A program made the translations under genes and the position numbers. Shown piece by piece: positions 21,604 to 31,310 of a DNA stretch of 64,000 nt. The first letter of the stretch is position 1, and every line of letters begins with the position of its first letter. Below the pieces are notes generated by a model. It did no database searches and was not told where the DNA came from. It worked only from the letters and a program-made list of their open reading frames with translations. Origin of the DNA: Saprolegnia diclina VS20 (Eukaryota; Oomycota; Saprolegniomycetes; Saprolegniales; Saprolegniaceae). The stretch lies in NCBI RefSeq assembly GCF_000281045.1, contig NW_008246085.1, forward strand, positions 253,356-317,355. The letters run 5' to 3'.

Positions 21604-22011
21604 GTTCATATTGCGAAGTAGCCGAGCGTAGGTATTACTATAATTATTAACAGAATGCTTGACAATTCCAATGACCTTGACGGCAACAGCAACACGGCGA
21701 CCGGGATGGCGCGTGCAGAGCGGCGAAGTCCCTCACGTCGAGCGATGCATGCTGTCTGTCTATCGATGGTATCGATGGGCTCCAAGCAGTCTCTTTGTGA
21801 CCAACAAACGCGTGGGCAGGCGGCGACGGACGACCAATGAATGAACGACTGCCGGAGGAAGTGTCGTGGCACGCCTGCAACTGCAGGACTAAGAACACGA
21901 GGGTGATACCAAGGAAGATGGATCTTGTATATTGCGCAGGCAGCTACTCGGACGTCGTGACGCAACCACATACCGCGCGCCGAGGCGCCTGCCCGCAAGA
22001 TGCCACAAAGC
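21604..22011. other. Convergent intergenic region
   Basis: This is the 3' flank of the copper ATPase (+) and of NDUFB7 (-). An AT-rich stretch at 21630-21660 probably serves mRNA 3' processing. The frames here are short and lack the local codon bias; I see no gene. Confidence 0.5.
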
Positions 22012-22348
22012 TTAGTTGCCAGCCTTCTTCTCTTCCTTGAGAATCTTGCAGCGCTTCTTCCACCTACGCCCACGTCAGCGAGGCCGTAGTATCGCAAATA
22101 CGTACTCGTCGTATTGGCACTTTTCGTACGCGTGCCGCAAGTCCTGGCACTGCCACGGCTTGAAGCCCGTGTCGCGCCGGCACTCGTTGAGCGGGATGAG
22201 GATGCCCGCGCACTGGTCGCGGTAGGCCAGCGGCACGCGGTGGTCATGCATCGCCTGGCGCGTCGCGATGGTAGACGCTACATGGGCCATGAGCTTCGGC
22301 GTCAACTCGGTCGCATGTACCTTCTTCGTCGTGGTGTCCGTGGGCCAT
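22012..22348 (-). CDS. NDUFB7: Complex I subunit NDUFB7 (B18)
   Basis: NDUFB7 is a small accessory subunit of mitochondrial NADH:ubiquinone oxidoreductase on the intermembrane-space side. Three minus-strand exons, 22348-22321, 22277-22106 and 22063-22012, with introns of 43 and 42 bp, give 83 residues. The family signature is clear: HDHRVPLAYRDQCAGILIPL, then NECRR, KPWQCQDLRHAYEKCQYDE. The four cysteines form two C-x9-C pairs, as expected of Mia40-imported proteins. The first exon codes only nine residues (MAHGHHDEE), which hides the gene from ORF-based calling. Confidence 0.93.
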
Positions 22349-23259
22349 CCTGCTCGCCTGCCGTCCAATTGCACTCCAACTTTGAGGCCACACAACCGTC
22401 GGATTTATATTCTTCGACCGAATCCATACAAATACCAAGTACAAGGACGTCGCGGTGATTTATTCATTTTCAGAGGGAATAAATACCCTCAGAAGACATA
22501 GTGCACATTGCATCACAAGTGGCAGGGTGGACTGCTTGACTGCTCATGCGAGCGCCAAGGTAGCAGCATGCGCTGGGTCTATGCAACTTGGCGACCTCTT
22601 GCCTCGTTGGCTGCATGCACGTCTGCAAGTGACGGGTCGTAGCTACTAACAGCAGAGAGATCGAGAGATTGGCATCTCTCGGCCAACCCCAGGGGGCCAA
22701 CCTCGGACTACCGGGACATCTTGTTCTCGAATCTACGATCTCGCCACGAGAAGAAGTGAGCGCGCACCCAATCCGACCTGGATCAGATCGGCGCTACACT
22801 TCATCCTCTGCGGCGTACGACTAATGGCCGCTGGTTTGCACGACCTATTGGCTGCCTTTTCTGCCAGCACGCGCGCATCGAAGGTCGCCGAGTGCGTGGA
22901 CCAAATGATAGCCGTGTGGACGCATCGTAGTACGTGGCAAAGCTGGACGACATACGAGGTACTGGAGAGATCTGTCCGGGGATGCCCTCGGTTTCGTCAA
23001 CAGCCGCTTGCAGTCCATGGCAACGTCAGCAGTTTCGGCTCCCCCGGGGCCCATAAAATGACACTAGGCGCGTCACACTTGGGCATCACCCATGTTTTGG
23101 ACCGATTCAGCCAATCGGAAGCAAGGTGATGCCCGGTGTCGAGTGTTCTGGTGGGTCCCCGCACATGGTATCGGGGCACGGTGGGGGGCCCACAAGATAT
23201 CGAGTGGCAGCTTTTGGTTGCAGTTATCCACTTTGCAATTTGCCTTCGCCTAAGAACTC
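22349..23259. other. Intergenic region upstream of NDUFB7 and the GAPDH gene
   Basis: This 911-bp divergent spacer includes a hairpin-capable GAGAGAT-TGGC-ATCTCTC near 22660-22680. A plus-strand frame at 22824-23129 starts MAAGLHDLLAAFSAS and looks protein-like for about 40 residues, then degrades. It could be a lost gene fragment or an unrecognised first exon; I do not call it. Confidence 0.4.
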
Positions 23260-24792
23260 ATGGCTTCGCTTTCCGCCGACGCGCTCAGCACGCTGTGCTT
23301 GAACGAGATCTCGACGTGGAACGTCCAGGAGGAGGCGAGTGACCTCATGATCCCGATCATCGGCAACCTCTACCGCCGCAACAACGTGGTCGTCACGCTC
23401 TTTGGCAAGGGCCTCGTGCACCAAAACTCGATCGACATCATCAAGACGCACTCGTTCGTGTGCAAGCACATTGGCAAGGAAATGCACCCCGCGGATACGC
23501 TCCCGGTGCTCCAGGTCGTTGAGGAAATCAACAAGCTCAGCGCCATGCGCCTCGACCTCGGCCGCACGTACCTCCTCGTGTGCGGTGAGACCAAGTCCAA
23601 GAAGCCGACGCGCGACGACATTACGCGCGTGCTCCGGTCGCTCATCCTGCGCCAAGTCTCGCCCAAGAAGCCGCTCACGCTTGAGAAGCCCACCGACATT
23701 GTGCTCTACGGTTTCGGTCGTATTGGCCGTCTTCTCGCCCGCCTCTTGATTGAGAAGAGCGGGTCTGGCGCCAAGATGATGCTGCGCGGCATCGTCGTGC
23801 GCAAGGGCTCCAAGGAGGACCTCCAGAAGCGCGCGTCGCTCCTCCGCCGCGACTCGGTCCACGGCGCGTTCCACGGCACGATCTCGTTCAACGAAGACGC
23901 CAACGCGTTCATTGCCAACGGCAACGTCATCCAAGTCATCTACTCGGACGGCCCCGACAAGTGCGACTACACCAAGTACGGCATTTCGGACGCCGTCGTG
24001 ATCGACAACACGGGCATTTGGCGCGACGAGGCCGGTCTCTCGCGCCACTTGCAGTCGCCGGGTGTCGCCAAGGTCGTGCTCACGGCGCCGCCGAAAGGCA
24101 ACGTCAAGACGATCGTCGCCGGCGTCAACGACAGCGAAATCACGGCCGAGAACAAGATCTACAGCTGCGCATCGTGCACGACGAACGCTATTGCGCCGCT
24201 CCTCTTTGCGCTCGACGCCAAGTACGGCATTGACGAAGGCCACATTGAGACGGTCCACTCGTTCACGAACGATCAAAACTTGATCGACAACTACCACCCG
24301 AAGGAGCGCCGCGGCCGGTCGGCGGTCATGAACATGGTCATCACCGAGACGGGGGCCGGCGCGGCGGTTGAGAAGTGCCTCCCGCACCTCAAGGGCAAGC
24401 TCACGGCCAACTCGATCCGCGTCCCGACGCCGGACGTCAGCCTCGCGATCATGTCGCTGCACGTCAAGCAGGAAGGCCTCACGGCCGAGGCCGTCAACAC
24501 GTACTGCGCCAAGCTGAGCCTCAACTCGCCGCTCCAGCACCAAATTGAGTTTATCAACTCGAACGAAGCCGCTTCGTCCGACTTTGTGGGCTACCGCGCC
24601 GCGGGTATCGTCGACGGCCAGGCCACGATCGTCCGCAACAAGAAGATTGTGCTCTACGTCTGGTACGACAACGAGTTTGGCTACTCGTGCCAGGTCATGC
24701 GCGTCGTCCAGCGCCTCTGCGGCATTTCCCTCACCAAGTTTCCGGACCAGTCGCACGTCGATATCATCGATTCGGCCCTTGACTTTCAGTAA
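23260..24792 (+). CDS. Glyceraldehyde-3-phosphate dehydrogenase with N-terminal extension
   Basis: The single exon encodes 510 residues, against about 335 for ordinary GAPDH. Residues 1-145 are an extra helical region (SDLMIPIIGNLYRRNNVVVT and KEMHPADTLPVLQVVEEI). The NAD-binding domain follows with YGFGRIGRLLARLL. The active-site segment reads SCASCTTNAIAPLL, with catalytic Cys306, and WYDNEFGYSCQVMR is intact. This long form matches the group I know from bacteria (the PRK08289 type) rather than canonical glycolytic GapC. No mitochondrial presequence is obvious. It probably catalyses the usual NAD-dependent triose-phosphate step, but cofactor preference and pathway are not shown. Confidence 0.9.
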   Translation: MASLSADALSTLCLNEISTWNVQEEASDLMIPIIGNLYRRNNVVVTLFGKGLVHQNSIDIIKTHSFVCKHIGKEMHPADTLPVLQVVEEINKLSAMRLDLGRTYLLVCGETKSKKPTRDDITRVLRSLILRQVSPKKPLTLEKPTDIVLYGFGRIGRLLARLLIEKSGSGAKMMLRGIVVRKGSKEDLQKRASLLRRDSVHGAFHGTISFNEDANAFIANGNVIQVIYSDGPDKCDYTKYGISDAVVIDNTGIWRDEAGLSRHLQSPGVAKVVLTAPPKGNVKTIVAGVNDSEITAENKIYSCASCTTNAIAPLLFALDAKYGIDEGHIETVHSFTNDQNLIDNYHPKERRGRSAVMNMVITETGAGAAVEKCLPHLKGKLTANSIRVPTPDVSLAIMSLHVKQEGLTAEAVNTYCAKLSLNSPLQHQIEFINSNEAASSDFVGYRAAGIVDGQATIVRNKKIVLYVWYDNEFGYSCQVMRVVQRLCGISLTKFPDQSHVDIIDSALDFQ

Positions 24793-24878
24793 TTCCTCAA
24801 CACTTCTTTGTATCTGTTTGTCGTATTCTGTTGCGTCCGCGTGCCACGTCATGAGTACCTGCGACGAGGCGCGCGTGG

Positions 24879-27800
24879 CTATGCTACGGCGTCCGTGCTC
24901 GGGTCCACGGGATTAGGTGGCGGCGGGGGGTGGTCTTGAGGCCACTTGATGCGTACGTCTTCAGCGGTCATGCCGGCGCTCTCCGCATGCTGCAAACAGA
25001 TCTGCCACCGGCGGCGCGAGTCGATCTCTTGAGCTGTCATTTCAAGTCGCGCGGTCCAGATCGGCAGCTCGTGCCGGCTGTAGTCCTCTTGGAGACCCAT
25101 GGCTTGGCGCTCGACGCCTTCCATGGCGCGTCGCACGCGCAGCTGCAGTGCGCGCTTCTCCTTGAGCGCGATGCGGTTTGCAGCTTGGAGTGCCGCGTGG
25201 TCGGCCGCTCGCTGCGCCGCGGATGGGAATTCGTCCACCATAAACCCTTGCGCGGCGATAAACGACTGGATCGCGAGGCCGGGGCGCTGCCGCCGAAGCA
25301 CGAGGTACGCGTCGCCGTCGTACGTCGCCACCGGTTCGTAGATGGTCGCGGTGGACGACAGCACTTGGTGCACGAGCCGGATTTGGTCGAGCGACTCGGG
25401 CGCCGAGACGAGCCGCGTCGACGGGAGTCCCGCGACAGCTTTTTGCGCGTCGTGGCAACGTTGCGTGCGCTCGAGCGCTTGCTGCGCCGAGAGGCCATAG
25501 AGGCGGCCGAGGAGGAGCGCGGCGACCATGCCGGCGCGGCCCCGTCCTTGGCGGCTAAAGATATACAGATTTTCACCATCTACAATAAGATCTCGTTTGT
25601 GAATGTGCCACGTCATGAGTCCGACCTCGAAGACACGTTTCGAGTTGGTTGAGGATTTCAAGCAACTCGGCCTCGGGCGTGGCCGAGTGCGGCGGCAGTG
25701 GACACCGCAGAATGCGTATCGGCTGCAGTCGGGCTTTGTTGGCCAACGCCGTATTCAAGTTGGCGTCGGCGGCCGACTTTTTCTTGAGTAGCAAATCCCG
25801 GACAAAATCCTCGGTGCTCGGGTCCCTCTCGGCCTGGTCATCGTGTCGGTTGGATAGAAGACATTGGCGTGACTACCTGCTGCAGGCTCTTGGCAGCACT
25901 TGTCGCGTACTTTTGCGCAGCCACCACCGCGCGATCGAGCTCTGCGTTGAGCTTGGCGTGCCGCTCCAGCAGCTGCGTCTCGAAGCCAAACGGCCCGTCG
26001 GGTGTTGCTGCGGGTAGCACTGGCGGGTCGAGTCCCGCTTCGAATGCCCGGAGCTCGTCGAACGCCATCAAGCTCACAAACGTGCCAATCTGCTCGAGGA
26101 GAATGCACGTGAGCGCGTCCGTGCGCGACGCCACGCGCTCGGTCGCCTTGCGCTTCTTGTCCGGGAACGCGACGCCGTGGGGGTACTCGCCAATCAAAAT
26201 ACGGTCTACAAAGAGATGATGTCCATTGAAAGACAGACAAGTTGTCCTTAGAACGATACCGCGGACGATCCAGAACGACACGGACGTCGGGCCTGCGTGG
26301 TTGAGCCGAAATTGCTTGTACTTGGCAATGTCTTCGACGCCCAAGCTCCCGTCGCTCTTCATGGACGCATACGCTTTCGGTAACTTGAGAAGCCGAATGC
26401 CAAGCCCAGGGTGCCACGCCGCATCGATGGGTGCCATCGGACTTCTTGCCTGCGAGTGTACGCGTCGTCATACAGGATAGGCAGGAGAAGGAGTTGATGC
26501 ACCTTGATTTCGTCACTGCATCTCTTCCACGTGGCAACGCCGTAGCGCCGCAGCCGCCGCAGCGTCTTGGCCCAAATGACGTCCATCATACCGACGGCCG
26601 CCTGCTTGTTCTGGAAACGCTGCAGCGCCTCGAGAGCGCTCAGCCCACTACATTCGCAGCGTCCTGCGATGCTACAAGACGATGTTCGAACCTGGAGCGA
26701 GATTGCTTGAGCCGCTCTTCGCGGCGGCGCTGCCATTGCCGGCGCACCCAACGCTGGAGCACGATCACCGTGGCGTTCCGACGCGCTTGTCGGTCTCGCT
26801 CCCGGCCCTACGCATCCTTACGTCTTAGCGCGCTGTTGCGCAAGCGCAGCTCGTACTGCAGCAACAAACGAGCGCCACGACGTCCACGCATACCCAACGT
26901 AGAGATCCACCATGTGTCGGATGACGTTGTCCAAGTACCGTCTCGCAACGTCGGCGGGGCGCTCGAGGCAGCTTGCCGCGCAAAGGACGAGGCGTGCGCG
27001 CGTCGCCGGTGGGTATGGCGCGTCCGTCTCGGTCTCGGTCTCGTCGCCGTCGAGGTTGGTGCCGCTGATGAGCGCGGCAAGGAACCGTTCGTGGGCTAAG
27101 TGCTGCAGCGTCACGCCGCCCGCGTCGGTATCAACAAGCGCGAGGATCTCGTCGAGCACTGCCTCGGTCGGAAAGGCCTTTTGGTCGCGCAGACGCCGGA
27201 GCCGACCGGCGTACTTTTCCCGGCGCCACAGCTTCCGCGCCGTCTTCTCGGCAAGGACGGCGATGCGGTACGCGTGGTAGAGACTCACATGCGTCGAAAT
27301 CGGCACTGGCCAGAACGCCTGGCCATGGAACGTGAGCGACGCGAGGTAGCATTGGTTGGGCAGTGGCACGACGCCGCGCAGCCAGAGCACACGCACAAAC
27401 TGCCCGTTGCAAGGACCCATGCGCGGCTGGTCGCGTGTCTGCGTGAGCGCGAGACCAAAGAGAAGCCCGCGCCCGAGGTCGGTATCGCGAAAGACCACGT
27501 GCTGACCAAACGTGAAGCAATGCGGCTCGAGCTTGGCGATGGCCGGCGGCGGCAACCGCCGGGCGATCTTGGGCAAATCGTCGCGGGTCGGTGCCACGTA
27601 CCCGACGTCGCCGACGCGCACGTGCCGAATCGCATGCGTCGACAAGGCAGGAATCTACGTGCAGTCGTGACGCCGCTCTCTTCGCAGCATGTATGCACAT
27701 ACCAAGTGGATGGCATCGGTGCAGTTGAAGCATAACGTTTGGTGGCAGTCGTCGCAGTGATACCGCGCGGCGCGCTTGGCGCACTCGTCACATGTCAGCC

Positions 27801-27903
27801 CTGCGTTGACAGCTGCGTCATCGTCGTCGTCGTCGGGCGCACGCCAGTTGTAGTTCGCCGCGAACGGATCATCGTCGCCTCCTGTCTCGTCGCCCGACGC
27901 CAT
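24879..27903 (-). CDS. B-box zinc finger / IQ / inactive tyrosine-phosphatase-like protein
   Basis: Eight minus-strand exons (27903-27703, 27654-26857, 26807-26692, 26647-26503, 26449-26260, 26205-25877, 25833-25635, 25579-24879) give 892 residues with phase-consistent introns of 43-55 bp. Residues 37-67 form a B-box-type zinc finger (CDECAKRAARYHCDDCHQTL, CFNC). An unrecognised globular region runs to about 330. An IQ-like helix (NATVIVLQRWVRRQWQRRR) lies near 340-365. A phosphatase-like domain starts at FWIVRDRILIGEYPHG (about 478-493). Its signature loop reads IFSRQGRGRAG, where VHCxxGxGRxG is expected: His is Phe and the catalytic Cys is Ser668. It is therefore probably a pseudophosphatase. 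The start could be 33 bp upstream at 27936. Confidence 0.8.
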
Positions 27904-28352
27904 CGCAAAAAGCCGATCTCTCGGATATCCGGGCATGCGTTACATGGCTGTGCTAGGACTTGACCATGATAGCCGCGCCTTGCGTAAGCAAGGAGGGCGG
28001 GAGAGGCGACGTGGGACAGTCGCCGCAGTGATGTCGCCGTGGACATCAACAGCAGCTGCGTCATGACAGCGCCACCGTGATGCGTGGACACGAATGATTG
28101 TCTTTGCAGCCGCGTCCATGCACGTTTCTCCGCACGTGGCCAAGCCGCCGGTCGCCGCCGCCACGAGGGCCAGCTTGCAGCGGCCACCCGATGCGTGACA
28201 CAATGATCGTGCGCGACCTCGCGGGTTGCGACACGGATGATGCGGGCATGTGAACTGCGTCAACAACGACCGTGTGCGGTAATACATATACACAGAGAAG
28301 AATCAAACGCGCTGGTTCGTTGACGTTCATTTTCATTTTCACTTTGGCACCC
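27904..28352. other. Divergent intergenic region
   Basis: This 449-bp spacer lies between the B-box gene and the next plus-strand gene. A minus-strand frame over 27940-28293 is open, but its composition (Arg/Ala/Cys) is that of a shadow frame. TTTTCATTTTCACTTT near 28330-28345 is a pyrimidine-rich run just before the ATG at 28353. Confidence 0.4.
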
Positions 28353-28646
28353 ATGCGCTACCACCACACTCTCCATCGCCTTCCGACGAATTACGAAGAC
28401 AGCGCGCATGGACCGCGCGCGTCGACGAGCCCGCTGAAGCGCTACGATGCTAGACCATCCGAAGCGCATCTCCTCCAGCGGTCGCCGTCCATGGGCGAGA
28501 CGGTCATGACCAAGTCGTATGCATTTGTGCTCGAGACGTTCGCTGTCGTGTCGGTCGAGCTGCTCAAGCACATGGCGCTGCGACTCGCACTCGCCTCCGC
28601 CGCGCTCGTGCTCCTCGTGTGTCTCCGCGCCGCGTCCATTCTGTGA
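28353..28646 (+). CDS. Small hypothetical protein with C-terminal membrane segment
   Basis: A 97-residue frame, MRYHHTLHRLPTNYED onward. Residues 1-50 are polar and Ser/Arg-rich. A helix YAFVLETFAVVSVELLKHMA follows, and the C-terminus ALASAALVLLVCLRAASIL is a likely membrane anchor. The layout resembles tail-anchored proteins. I do not recognise it. It is placed in the promoter-proximal position opposite the B-box gene, and the codon use agrees with neighbouring genes. Confidence 0.45.
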   Translation: MRYHHTLHRLPTNYEDSAHGPRASTSPLKRYDARPSEAHLLQRSPSMGETVMTKSYAFVLETFAVVSVELLKHMALRLALASAALVLLVCLRAASIL

Positions 28647-28811
28647 GCGCAGACGTCCATCTTGGCCGATCGAAGGCTCTCGCGTCCCTTGGACTTTGCT
28701 TTATTTATCTCAATTTCATGCACTCGGTATCTTGTCTCTCGACTTGGCAGTGAGATTCTCGACTCTGAGATGCTCAGTTGTGAGATTCATAGATCTAAGA
28801 TGCCGTAACAT

Positions 28812-28872
28812 AGATCTGAGAGGCTCAGGTCTGAGAGGCACTGATCTGAGAGGCTCAGATCTGAGAGGCACA
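28812..28872. repeat. Degenerate tandem repeat of TCTGAGAGGC
   Basis: Four copies of a 14-16 bp unit with core TCTGAGAGGC follow each other, with alternating tails TCAG and ACT. Weaker copies (TCTGAGATGC, TCTAAGATGC) extend left to about 28752. One frame reads as DLRGS-like pentads, but it lies outside any gene. Confidence 0.7.
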
Positions 28873-29078
28873 CCTCAGATGTTTCGCCAAGGCTGAGCGA
28901 CAGGATATCGAAGGGTGAAGAGGCCGGTCCAGCTCCAGAATAGAGCCATGCATCCAAGCACACCAGCAAGCTGTGGCATAGTACGAGAAGACGGACAGGC
29001 CACAGGATTGCATTTCGATAATTCGGTTATAAAATGTCCCGCTACGTACCACGCCGTCGCCGCCGCAGTGATTGTGAT

Positions 29079-29114
29079 GTGAGTTGTGTGAGTTGTGTGA
29101 GTTGTGTGAGTTGT
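29079..29114. repeat. Four perfect 9-bp tandem copies of GTGAGTTGT
   Basis: GTGAGTTGT is repeated four times without error, in the 3' flank of CNOT4. It is a minisatellite-like array likely to vary in length between strains. Confidence 0.85.
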
Positions 29115-29141
29115 GTGTACATGTGTATTCTTCTTGGTCGT

Positions 29142-31310
29142 CTACCCCCGGTGGGCAAACTGCATCTTGCTCTGCTCGTGCTCGTCGCGGTGGAGGTAAA
29201 AGCCAGGGCCGGCGCCATACGGCGCGCCTTGGTTGACAATCGCGGGGTCTTGAAAGCCGGCCGCAAACCCACTCGCCGACTCGAACGCGCCCTGCGACGA
29301 CCAGAACGGCGTCGACTCTTGCGGCCGCAAATCTTGGTTCCACGCCGTGCCACCGCCCATCATGTTGGGCTCTGCAAACCGGTGCGGGTCTGAGCCGTAG
29401 CTAATGTTGACGTTCGGCAGCATCTGCTGCAAAAACGCCAGGCCGGACGCGTCGGCGGCCGGCGCCATGTGCAGATACTCGGCCGGCGGCGGCGGCTGAT
29501 GATGCGCAAACCCAAATGGCGTCGGCGGCGGCGCCTGCGACTCAAAACCAAACGGGCTGTACTCGCCAGGGCCGTCCTTGTTGGCAAACGAAAAGCGCGA
29601 CGCGCGGCCGTTCGGGCCCGACCCAATGCCTTGCGGCACGAGCGGTTTGGCGCTCAATTTGACGCCGAGGAGCCCGGCGAGCGCTTCCGACGACTCGTTG
29701 CGCGGCGTAAAGGCCGCGTCGACTGCCGAAAACTCAAACGGGGCGTCCGGGCGCGGCGGCGGCGCGTCAAATGTCCACGCCGAGACGTGGTTCGGCGACG
29801 GCGCCGGTGCGGGCTCGGGCGGCGGCTGCACCGTGTTGCGGTGGATACCGCCGTCAAAACCCATGCCAAAGGGGCTAAAGACGTGCTGGATGGGGCGCGA
29901 CGGCGTCTCCGGCGGCGGCTGCATGCGCGGAAACGGCTGGCTCCACAGCGGCGTCGCGTCGGGCGGCGGGCTTTGCTGCCGAGGATGTGTGTTGACATAC
30001 AGCGCCGGCTTTGACGCTTCCTTGGCCGGCGACGCGCTCGACGACGACGACGCCGACGAAGCAGAGAGCGGGGACGCGCTGGGCGGCGCGTCCAATGTGC
30101 TGGGGGGCGACCGGTGCTTCGTGGCGGATTGTTCGTCCTTGGGCGACATCGTGGACGACGCCGACGACGGGGCCCGGGTCGGTGACTTGCGCTCGTCGGG
30201 TGTCTGTGATCTTAACTTATAGATGGCGGCGGCGCTCTGGGCCTTTCGCTGTGCGTCCGTAGGCGCCACCTTGTCGAGCGCACCGCCGGGCTGCAGCATG
30301 GACAACGTCGGGAAGGCGGTGCCCCGCCGATCGTCGTAGCCAGTGAGGTCTCGAAAGCATCCTTTGCCCGCTACAAAGTCTATAGAGCATCGTCAGCGAT
30401 TCGAATCGTCTGCGAGGAGGACGACGTACCCGTGGCCATTTCTTCCTTTGTAAAGCTGTCGTCCGTCTCGCCGAGCTCGTGCAAGTACAAGCACTCGGGG
30501 TTGTTGCAGCTGAGGTTGCGCAGAAAAAAGTTGCAGTACTTGGTCGTGCCAAACGACGCCCTGTACCAGCGTTGCATGCCACTACACCGTCGGCGACTTG
30601 GACGTACCGGAGGAGGCTGCCGTCCAGAATGTACCCGTCAATGAGATCGATGCAGTTTTGCGCGTCGGGCTTGTTGGCAAACGTTATGTAGGCGCTCGCC
30701 GTCGCGTTGTTGCGGTCCGTGCTCAGGTGCGATTTGTTGACGACCGCCTTGACGATGCGCCCATACTGCCCAAAACACTCTTGCGATCGCAGCATCTACA
30801 GCATGCATGAGCACCAATGATGCAAGCCTCCGAGATGCGTACGTCGTCGTCGGCGTAATGCACGGGCAGCCCAATAACGTAGACGAGGTTGCGCTGCATG
30901 ACGCGCACGTTCGTGAGGTTTCTCCGGTTCACGGGCTGCGCTTTCGGCACGACCGTCGCCTTCTTCTCAATCTTTTCCTTTTGTTTTCGCTGCTTGGTTC
31001 GCCGCGCCACACTGCAAGGTCGCGTTAGTCGTTGCCGTCGAGTCGCAGACGTACTCTTCTCGGTCAATGGTCGTGTTCTTCTTCGAGAGCTCCGTGTACG
31101 GTGCTCGGCACGCCGGGCACAGGCCATTGTACTCGTTCTTAATTTGATGCCAGCACCATAGACACACCTGCACAACCATGATGACCGACGTCGTGGCGCC
31201 GGCGTGGCGACGCCTACCTGGTACCCGCATGCACATGCGTTGAAGGTCTTGTCCGTGAGGTCGAGCTCCTCCATGCAGAGGGGGCAGCAGTCGGCTTCTT
31301 CCTCGGCCAT
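29142..31310 (-). CDS. CNOT4: CNOT4, RING/RRM E3 ubiquitin ligase of CCR4-NOT
   Basis: NOT4 is the ubiquitin-ligase subunit associated with the CCR4-NOT deadenylase and acts in co-translational quality control. Six exons (31310-31218, 31167-31055, 31011-30843, 30795-30608, 30560-30430, 30379-29142), with 43-50 bp introns, give 643 residues. The N-terminus has the unusual C4C4 RING (CCPLCMEELDLTDKTF, CACGYQVCLWCWHQIK, GLCPACRAPY). An RRM follows, with NLVYVIGLP, CFGQYGRIVKAVVN and AYITFANKPDA. Next is a C-x8-C-x4-C-x3-H finger (KYCNFFLRNLSCNNPECLYLH split across CNFFLRNLSC and NNPECLYLH). The last 410 residues are Pro/Ser-rich and disordered. Confidence 0.95.

Larger units (their letters stand above)
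28647..29141. other. Intergenic region with short tandem repeats
   Basis: This is the convergent 3' flank of the small membrane protein gene and of CNOT4. It contains the two tandem arrays listed separately, at 28812-28872 and 29079-29114. Otherwise no gene is visible. Confidence 0.5.

Noticed and set aside
19795..21609. 604-codon antisense frame under the copper ATPase
   Set aside because: Same codon-bias artefact; Arg/His/Asp-rich with no domain.
22824..23129. 101-codon plus-strand frame MAAGLHDLL...
   Set aside because: Only the first 40 residues look protein-like; no partner exon or family found, so left in the intergenic note.
23224..24852. 542-codon antisense frame under GAPDH
   Set aside because: Shadow frame; the GAPDH active site and NAD motif are on the plus strand.
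25555..25580. Alternative acceptor CTTTAG at 25556 for the B-box gene, skipping the YGENLYIFS strand
   Set aside because: It would make an 82-bp intron, longer than its neighbours, and delete the core beta strand before the phosphatase loop.
28770..28896. Pentapeptide-repeat-like DLRGS pattern on the plus strand
   Set aside because: It arises from the TCTGAGAGGC tandem DNA repeat, lies outside any gene model and has only four or five units.
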